DNA of 64,000 bases from Avoscillospira_A sp052117125. GTDB lineage: Bacteria; Bacillota; Clostridia; Oscillospirales; Oscillospiraceae. Location: NCBI RefSeq assembly GCF_052117125.1, contig NZ_JBQKJT010000003.1, positions 124,001 through 188,000 on the forward strand, written 5' to 3'. Below, in pieces: positions 58,215 through 64,000 of the stretch (positions are counted from its first letter, which is position 1; every line of letters begins with the position of its first letter). The translations under genes were made by a program, and so were the position numbers. The notes beneath the pieces are model-generated. The model did not search any database. It was given only the letters and a program-made list of their open reading frames with translations, and was not told the origin of the DNA.

Positions 58215-59237
58215 ATGAGTGAAAAAGAAATTCTGCTGGACGTACGCGACCTGTGCACGGTATTCCAGGTGGGAAAGCGCAAAACCGTGACGGCTGTCAA
58301 CGGCATCAGCTTTCAGGTGGGCGCCGGTGAGATCGTGGGTCTGGTCGGTGAGTCCGGCTGCGGCAAATCCGTCACCAGCCTTTCCGTCATGCAATTGCTG
58401 AAAAATACCAGTGGTCGGGTGGTAGGCGGTCAAATTCTGCTCAAGGGCAAGGATCTGCTGCACTGTTCCGAAAAGGAAATGCGTTCGGTCCGCGGCAAGG
58501 AAATCTCTATGATTTTCCAGGAGCCCATGAGTTCGCTGAATCCCTCCATGCGTATTGAGGCGCAGATGGTGGAAGCCATTCGTCTCCATACGGATATGGA
58601 TAAAAAGGCAGCTCGGAACCATGCGCTGACCATGATGCGCAAGGTAGGCATTGCCAATCCGGAGACCACCATCCGCAGCTATCCCCACCAGCTCTCCGGC
58701 GGTATGAGCCAACGTGTGATGATTGCCATGGCCATGAGCTGCGATCCCACGGTACTGATTGCCGATGAGCCCACGACGGCGCTGGACGTTACCATTCAGG
58801 CCCAGATTTTGCAGCTGATGCGGCAAATTCGAGACGACAATAATACGGGTATTCTGCTCATTACCCACGACCTGGGCGTGGTGGCGGAAATGTGCAGCCG
58901 TGTCATCGTCATGTATGCCGGACGCATCGTGGAGGAAGCGCCGGTGCAGGAGCTGTTTGCGTCTCCCAAGCATCCCTACACCCAGGGTCTCATTGCCTCG
59001 GTGCCCAAGCTGGGCTCCGGCGTCACAAGCCTGCCGTCCATTCCCGGCAGCGTACCGGATCTGTCCATGATGCCCGAAGGCTGTAAATTTGCGCCGCGCT
59101 GCTCCAAGGCCTGTGACCGCTGCCACCAGACGGAGCCGCCGCTCTTTCCGCTGAAAGACGGCCGTGAGAGCCGCTGCTGGCTGGCGGAACCCGAGGCTGT
59201 GCAGCTTACTGAGGAAAAGGAGGAACAGATCGGATGA
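58215..59237 (+). CDS. ABC transporter ATPase (DppD type)
   Basis: The 340-residue ATPase has Walker A GESGCGKSV (~residue 45), signature LSGGMSQRV, Walker B VLIADEPT, and the C-terminal oligo_HPY region with CKFAPRCSKACDRCHQTEPP. That Cys motif occurs in Dpp/Opp ATPases and can bind an Fe-S cluster. It drives import together with the next gene, which overlaps by 4 bases. Confidence 0.96.
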   Translation: MSEKEILLDVRDLCTVFQVGKRKTVTAVNGISFQVGAGEIVGLVGESGCGKSVTSLSVMQLLKNTSGRVVGGQILLKGKDLLHCSEKEMRSVRGKEISMIFQEPMSSLNPSMRIEAQMVEAIRLHTDMDKKAARNHALTMMRKVGIANPETTIRSYPHQLSGGMSQRVMIAMAMSCDPTVLIADEPTTALDVTIQAQILQLMRQIRDDNNTGILLITHDLGVVAEMCSRVIVMYAGRIVEEAPVQELFASPKHPYTQGLIASVPKLGSGVTSLPSIPGSVPDLSMMPEGCKFAPRCSKACDRCHQTEPPLFPLKDGRESRCWLAEPEAVQLTEEKEEQIG

Positions 59238-60199
59238 CCCCTTTGCTTTCTGTAAAAAATGTCACCAAGACATTCCCGGCCGGTCGCGGCAAGAATGGTA
59301 AAAAGGCCCGCGTCCATGCCGTCAACAATATTTCCTTTGATATCTATCCCGGCGAAACCTTTTCCGTGGTTGGCGAGTCCGGCTGCGGAAAGTCTACCAC
59401 CGGCCGTCTGGTGGACCATCTGCTGGTGCCGGATTCCGGCGAAATCTGGTTTGACGGCTGCGACATTTCCAAGTTGTCCGACAAGGAAATGCGTCCCATC
59501 CGCAAGGACATTCAGATGATTTTCCAGGACCCCAACGGCTCCCTGAATCCCCGCATGCGCGTGGAGGATCTGGTGGCGGAGCCGCTGCTGATTCATACGG
59601 ATATGAGTCCGGCGGAACGCATGAAAGCGGCGCATGAGCTGCTGCAAGTGGTCGGACTGGGCACAAAGCACGCCCACCGGTTCCCCCACGAGTTCTCCGG
59701 TGGACAGCGTCAGCGTATCGGCATTGCCCGGGCGCTGACGGTGCGGCCCAAGCTGATTATTGCCGACGAGCCGGTTTCCTCTCTGGACGTATCCATCCAG
59801 GCCCAGGTGCTGAACCTGATGCAGCAGCTGCAGCGGGATTACGATTTGACCTATATGTTCATCTCCCACGACCTGAGCGTGGTGGAGATGATCTCCGACC
59901 GAATCGCCGTCATGTACCTGGGCTCCATTGTGGAGCTGGCGGAAAAGAAGGAGCTCTATGCCCATCCCCGCCATCCCTATACAAAGGCGCTGCTGTCGGC
60001 GGTGCCCATTCCCGATCCCACGATACAGAAGGACCATGCGTTGCTGGAGGGTGATATCCCCAGCACCATCGACCTGCCGGTAGGCTGCCCCTTCCAGACC
60101 CGCTGCCCCCGGTGCCAGGACGATTGCAAACTGAAACCCATTGAGCCGGTAGATGTGGGCGGCGGCCATATGGTGGCCTGCCTGCATATGGAGGAGTAA
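59234..60199 (+). CDS. ABC transporter ATPase (DppF type)
   Basis: The 321-residue ATPase carries Walker A GESGCGKST, a QMIFQDPNGSLNPRM Q-loop, signature FSGGQRQRI, Walker B LIIADEPVSSLDVS, and the terminal CPFQTRCPRCQDDCK cluster. It pairs with the DppD-type ATPase. The fucosidase gene begins four bases after its stop, linking transport and hydrolysis in one transcript. Confidence 0.96.
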   Translation: MTPLLSVKNVTKTFPAGRGKNGKKARVHAVNNISFDIYPGETFSVVGESGCGKSTTGRLVDHLLVPDSGEIWFDGCDISKLSDKEMRPIRKDIQMIFQDPNGSLNPRMRVEDLVAEPLLIHTDMSPAERMKAAHELLQVVGLGTKHAHRFPHEFSGGQRQRIGIARALTVRPKLIIADEPVSSLDVSIQAQVLNLMQQLQRDYDLTYMFISHDLSVVEMISDRIAVMYLGSIVELAEKKELYAHPRHPYTKALLSAVPIPDPTIQKDHALLEGDIPSTIDLPVGCPFQTRCPRCQDDCKLKPIEPVDVGGGHMVACLHMEE

Positions 60200-60203
60200 T
60201 CAT

Positions 60204-61520
60204 ATGTCGTTTACCTTTGACAGAGAAGCTTATAACCGCCGCATGGCCTGGTATACCGAGGCCCGGTTCGGCATGTTTCTCCACTGGGGCGTCTATTCCA
60301 TTCCTGCCCGCCATGAGTGGGTGCGCAGTTATGAGAATATTCCCAACGAGGCCTACGAGCCGCTTATGGACGAGTTCAATCCCTCTCACTGTGATATGCG
60401 CCAGTGGATGGAGGCGGCCCGGGATGCAGGCATGAAATATGTGATCCTGACCGCCAAGCACCACGACGGTTTCTGTCTCTATGACAGCGCCTATACGGAC
60501 TTCAAATCGACCAACAGCCCGGCAAAACGGGATTTTGTGCGGGAGTTTCTGGAGGCGGCCCGGGACTGCGGCCTCCGCGCCGGTCTTTACTTCTCTCTCA
60601 TTGATTGGCGGCACCCGGATTTCCCCCACTATGGCGACCGTTACCATCCCATGCGGGACAACCCGGAGGAATCCAACGAGAATCGGAACTTTGACCGCTA
60701 TCTGGAGTATCTGCACAACCAGGTTCGGGAGCTGTGCACCAACTACGGAAAGCTGGATTTGCTGTGGTTTGACTTCTCCTACGACAATCTCCGCGGAGAG
60801 GCTTGGAAGGCTACGGAGCTGATGAAGATGGTTCGCTCTCTCCAGCCGGACGTCATCATTGACAATCGCCTGGAGGTCAGCGGCGAGGGCTTCGGCTCCC
60901 TGGCGGCCTGCAAGCCCACCCCGTATCACGGAGACTTTGTCAGCCCCGAGCAGATTATCCCGCCCAACGGCTTGCAGGACGCCAACGGCGATCCGCTGAT
61001 CTGGGAAAGCTGCGTGACCATGAATAACCACTGGGGCTACTGCGCCACGGACCATTTTTACAAGCCCGCCTCCATGCTCATCAAAAAGCTGGTGGAGTGC
61101 GTATCCAAGGGCGGCAATCTGCTGCTGAACATCGGCCCCGACGCCACCGGACGGTTCCCAAAGGAATCTCTGGCCATTCTCAAGGAGATCGGCGTCTGGA
61201 TGCAGTACAATGGCAAAAGTATCTACGGCTGCGGCATGTCCGGCCTGGACAAGCCGGATTTTGGACGGTTCACCCGCCGGGGCGATACGCTATACGTCCA
61301 TGTTTTTGAGAATACCATCGGCCCGCTGCCGCTGTTTGGGATTCCCAAGTCGCAAATTGCATCTATTCGCCGTCTGGCCGACGGCAGCGAGGTCCAGCTG
61401 TCCACCAGCTGGGTCCACAGCGACTACCCGGAATTGGCCTTTGCCAATCTAGGCGAAGACCCGGTATTGCCGGACCCCATCGATACGGTCCTGGAAATTC
61501 AGCTGCGTCCGGAGCGCTGA
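60204..61520 (+). CDS. Alpha-L-fucosidase (GH29), cytoplasmic
   Basis: The 438-residue enzyme matches GH29: WYTEARFGMFLHWGVYSIPA, KYVILTAKHHDGFCLYDSAY, YFSLIDWRHPDFPHYG, the nucleophile-region LDLLWFDFSYDN, and KGGNLLLNIGPDATGRFP. There is no signal peptide, so it works inside the cell on imported material. The carbohydrate-binding C-terminal domain is short. ATG 60204 is preceded by GGAGG. Its position directly behind an oligopeptide-type importer is unusual and suggests fucosylated substrates for that importer. Confidence 0.94.
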   Translation: MSFTFDREAYNRRMAWYTEARFGMFLHWGVYSIPARHEWVRSYENIPNEAYEPLMDEFNPSHCDMRQWMEAARDAGMKYVILTAKHHDGFCLYDSAYTDFKSTNSPAKRDFVREFLEAARDCGLRAGLYFSLIDWRHPDFPHYGDRYHPMRDNPEESNENRNFDRYLEYLHNQVRELCTNYGKLDLLWFDFSYDNLRGEAWKATELMKMVRSLQPDVIIDNRLEVSGEGFGSLAACKPTPYHGDFVSPEQIIPPNGLQDANGDPLIWESCVTMNNHWGYCATDHFYKPASMLIKKLVECVSKGGNLLLNIGPDATGRFPKESLAILKEIGVWMQYNGKSIYGCGMSGLDKPDFGRFTRRGDTLYVHVFENTIGPLPLFGIPKSQIASIRRLADGSEVQLSTSWVHSDYPELAFANLGEDPVLPDPIDTVLEIQLRPER

Positions 61521-61563
61521 ACAACGAGCCAATATATAAGATAGACAGACGCAAATACAAGAG

Positions 61564-61601
61564 GGCCCGTCCGCCCGGTCTACGGACCGGGTGGGCGGGC
61601 C
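61564..61601 (+). terminator. Hairpin between fucosidase and aminopeptidase genes
   Basis: A 17-bp GC-rich stem closed by a TACG tetraloop, with several G-U pairs. The T-tract is weak, so it may only reduce read-through. Confidence 0.6.
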
Positions 61602-61640
61602 TCCTGATTCTATTTTCATTGATTTTAACGGAGGTTCATC

Positions 61641-62999
61641 ATGCTGAAATTGTGGAACCAAGAGGCGGTTGATTGGCGACTGGCTCTGCGGACGGAGATG
61701 GAAGGTGCCGGTTCCCGGCTGTCCGTCGAGGCCGACGGCAAAACGGCCACACTGTGGGTTGGTCTGGGCGACGCGGAGACGGTGACGGCGGAGACCGTTC
61801 GCCGGGCTGCGGCCAAGGGCATCAAGACCCTCAAGGGCCTGGGCGCCAAAACGGTGGTGCTGGACCCCGCTGCGGCGCAGACGCTGCTGCATCAGGAAGG
61901 GATCGATGCCATGGCCCAGGGTGCGGCGCTGGCCCTTTACCGGCCCCGGTCCTGGAAGACGGAGGAGCAGACGGATATGACCCTGTACATGGAGTCTGCT
62001 TTGCCGTCGGAGGAGAGCAACAGCCTGACCGAAGCCATCTGCCTAGCCAGAGATTTGGTCAACTGCCCGGCCAACCATCTGGTTCCCGCCGACCTGGCAC
62101 GGACGATGACGGAGACGGCCCGGACCTATGGGGTCGAGACGGAAATTATTTCCGCTGAGCAGGCCCGTGCTCTGGGCATGGAGGCATTTCTGACCGTGGG
62201 CGACAGTGCCGGTCATGCTCCGTGCCTGATTGTGCTGCGTTATCGCGGCGGCGCGCCGGACCAGGCGCCCATTGGTCTGGTGGGTAAAGGCGTTACCTGT
62301 GATACCGGCGGATATTGCCTGAAACCGGCCAGCTCCATGAAGGGCATCAAGGGCGATATGGCCGGTGCAGCTGCCGTGTTTGGCGCGCTGCTGGCCTTGG
62401 CTCGGAACAAAGTGCCCGTCAATGCCACGGTGGTGATTCCGTCGGTGGAAAACCGCATCGCCCCGGACAGCTTTATCCCCGGCGATGTCATCGGCTCCAT
62501 GTCCGGCAAAACCATCGAGATAGGCAACACCGACGCCGAGGGACGGCTGATTCTGGCGGACGCCATCACCTATGCCCTGCGCAAGGAAGGCGTTGGCCGC
62601 GTGCTGGATATTGCGACGCTGACCGGCGCGGTGGTTGGTATGTTCGGCTTCACCACGGCGGGCTTCCTGTGCAACGACGAAGCCTACTGCACCGATTTCA
62701 TGGAAGCCGCCGCCGTCAGCGGCGAGCAGTATTGGCGGCTCCCGGCCTTTGACGAGTACCGCAAGATGATTGAAAGCCCTGTGGCTGATGTGTCCAACGT
62801 CTCCAATGACGGTTGCGGCACCATCACTGCCGGACTGTTCCTGGAGGCCTTTACGGAGTCCCATCCCTGGCTCCATATCGACATTGCCGGTACAGCCTGG
62901 GTGGATTCGCCCAAGTGGGAGTACCAGACCAACGGCGCCACCGGTGCGGCGGTGACCACGCTGTATCATCTGTGCAAGGCTATGGCCAAGGAGGCATAA
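61641..62999 (+). CDS. Leucyl aminopeptidase family protein (M17)
   Basis: The 452-residue metallopeptidase removes N-terminal residues from peptides in the cytoplasm. The catalytic domain shows GKGVTCDTGGYCLKP (metal Lys and Asp; the usual Phe/Ser are replaced by Cys/Thr), MKGIKGDMAGAAAV and the M17 signature NTDAEGRLILADAI. The N-terminal ~150 residues form the diverged macro-like domain. Following the fucosidase, it may process peptide parts of imported glycopeptides. GGAGG precedes the ATG. Confidence 0.94.
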   Translation: MLKLWNQEAVDWRLALRTEMEGAGSRLSVEADGKTATLWVGLGDAETVTAETVRRAAAKGIKTLKGLGAKTVVLDPAAAQTLLHQEGIDAMAQGAALALYRPRSWKTEEQTDMTLYMESALPSEESNSLTEAICLARDLVNCPANHLVPADLARTMTETARTYGVETEIISAEQARALGMEAFLTVGDSAGHAPCLIVLRYRGGAPDQAPIGLVGKGVTCDTGGYCLKPASSMKGIKGDMAGAAAVFGALLALARNKVPVNATVVIPSVENRIAPDSFIPGDVIGSMSGKTIEIGNTDAEGRLILADAITYALRKEGVGRVLDIATLTGAVVGMFGFTTAGFLCNDEAYCTDFMEAAAVSGEQYWRLPAFDEYRKMIESPVADVSNVSNDGCGTITAGLFLEAFTESHPWLHIDIAGTAWVDSPKWEYQTNGATGAAVTTLYHLCKAMAKEA

Positions 63000-63002
63000 A
63001 CT

Positions 63003-64000
63003 GTGGAAACCTGGAGCCAACTTTTGGAGACGCTTGGCGGCGAACAGCGCCGGGCCATGGAATTTCTCTACACCCATTTGCCTCAGAGCGACCTGGACAC
63101 CTATCCGGCTGCGCTGTTTTTGCAGTTTGCAGACCATGCCCTGACCATGCGCCGGACGCTGCCCTGGTGTGCGGAACTGCCGGAGGAGCTGTTTGACCAC
63201 TACGTTCTGTTTCCCAGAGTCAACGATGAGGATTTGTCCTTTCACCGGCAGCACTTTTCTGAAGCCCTGCTGAACCGGGTACATGCCATGGACACCATGG
63301 AGGAGCGGATTCTGGAGGTCAATCGCTGGTGCCATGAAAACGCATCCTATCAAAGTCAGGATGACCGGACGGCGTCGCCTTGGACTGTCTATGCCAACGG
63401 CAGCGGCCGCTGCGGCGAGGAGTCGGCCTTTCTGGTGGCGGCGCTGCGCAGCATCGGCATTGCGGCCCGTCAGGTTTATTCGCCCCGCTGGGCCCACTGT
63501 GACGATAACCATGCCTGGGTGGAAGCGCTGTGCGACGGCCAGTGGCGGTTCTTGGGCGCCTGTGAGCCGGAGCCCATTTTGGATCGGGGCTGGTTCAACA
63601 CGGCGGCGTCCCGGGCCATTCTGGTACACTCGCGGATTTTCGGAACCGGAAACCATCTGCTCCACGGCACACCCATTAGCCGGGTGGATGGGATTTCCTG
63701 GTTCAACCAGACCGAACGCTATGCCAAAACTGCGCCGTTACAGCTCCATGTGACGCGGGATGGCCAGCCGGCCGCCGGCGCTCGTCTCGAACTTCAGGTG
63801 CTCAATGAGGCCACCTACTATACCATTGCCACCTTGACCGCCGATTGCTATGGCTATGCAGAAATCCGGCTGGGCCTGGGCGATCTCCATGTACTGGCCA
63901 CACAGGACGGCCTTTGGGCAGAAGCCGATCGGGCAGGGGACCGGGTGGAACTGGCGCTGGCGCCGCTTCAGGAGCGGGAAACTGACTGGGTGACCATGGA
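63003..64000 (+). CDS. Transglutaminase-like cysteine protease domain protein (truncated by window end)
   Basis: A GTG start three bases after the aminopeptidase stop opens a frame of 332 codons that runs off the window. The transglutaminase-like fold has C137 in SGRCGEESAFLVAALRSIGI and H170 in CDDNHAWVEALCDGQWRFLG, with an acidic residue in GACEPEP as the likely third member. Residues after ~245 (LQLHVTRDGQPAAGARLELQ) resemble a carboxypeptidase-regulatory-like beta domain. No signal peptide. Such proteins are usually peptidases, not cross-linkers. It extends the peptide-processing theme of the operon. Confidence 0.85.
   Translation, partial: METWSQLLETLGGEQRRAMEFLYTHLPQSDLDTYPAALFLQFADHALTMRRTLPWCAELPEELFDHYVLFPRVNDEDLSFHRQHFSEALLNRVHAMDTMEERILEVNRWCHENASYQSQDDRTASPWTVYANGSGRCGEESAFLVAALRSIGIAARQVYSPRWAHCDDNHAWVEALCDGQWRFLGACEPEPILDRGWFNTAASRAILVHSRIFGTGNHLLHGTPISRVDGISWFNQTERYAKTAPLQLHVTRDGQPAAGARLELQVLNEATYYTIATLTADCYGYAEIRLGLGDLHVLATQDGLWAEADRAGDRVELALAPLQERETDWVTM

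Overview
This 64 kb window looks like chromosomal DNA of a high-GC, endospore-forming gut Clostridia, most likely Oscillospiraceae (Flavonifractor/Oscillibacter/Lawsonibacter-like). The reasons are a SpoIIP gene, SLH-domain surface proteins, strong AGGAGG-type ribosome binding sites, GC-rich codons, and gut-type functions (a bile-salt-hydrolase-like enzyme, a GH29 fucosidase, corrinoid methyl transfer). That placement is inference. I see no phage, IS element, CRISPR array or rRNA.

0-22 kb is mostly housekeeping. It holds cardiolipin synthase, a GlmU whose uridylyltransferase half looks degenerate, PRPP synthetase (prs), peptidyl-tRNA hydrolase (pth), Mfd, a VanW-type envelope protein, SpoIIP, a MATE exporter, the dipeptidase PepD, a small DUF6512-like membrane protein, a secreted phosphodiester-glycosidase/SLH protein, and carAB behind a terminator-containing leader.

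22-32 kb is the most distinctive part. A structured non-coding region with facing promoters precedes an SLH protein, followed by a choloylglycine-hydrolase-family enzyme. Then comes a split corrinoid methyltransferase locus: corrinoid protein plus methyl-THF:corrinoid methyltransferase on the minus strand, a divergent PucR-type regulator, a DUF2284 protein coupled to a RACo-like corrinoid activator, and a divergent UroD-family methyltransferase. Together these are the four components of an acetogen-type O-demethylase (MT I, corrinoid protein, MT II, activating enzyme) plus regulator. The methyl donor is unknown.

32-53 kb holds a PMCA-like Ca2+ P-type ATPase, a WG-repeat/SLH-like protein, a FliB-like protein, proBAC, a split ThrE-type exporter, an M19 dipeptidase with a class I glutamine-amidotransferase-like hydrolase, tRNA-Thr and tRNA-Tyr with a consensus promoter, a possible orphan small RNA, an AlbA_2/ATPase regulator, an aldo/keto reductase-ferredoxin fusion, a lipoprotein, a second MATE exporter, and a cutC-padR-SEDS operon with overlapping genes.

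53-64 kb is one catabolic unit. A ROK repressor is divergent from a Dpp/Opp-type ABC importer (SBP, two permeases, two ATPases), followed by a cytoplasmic GH29 alpha-L-fucosidase, an M17 leucyl aminopeptidase and a transglutaminase-like protein that runs off the window. Co-location of an oligopeptide importer, a fucosidase and peptidases under a sugar-type repressor suggests uptake and dismantling of fucosylated glycopeptides or related conjugates.
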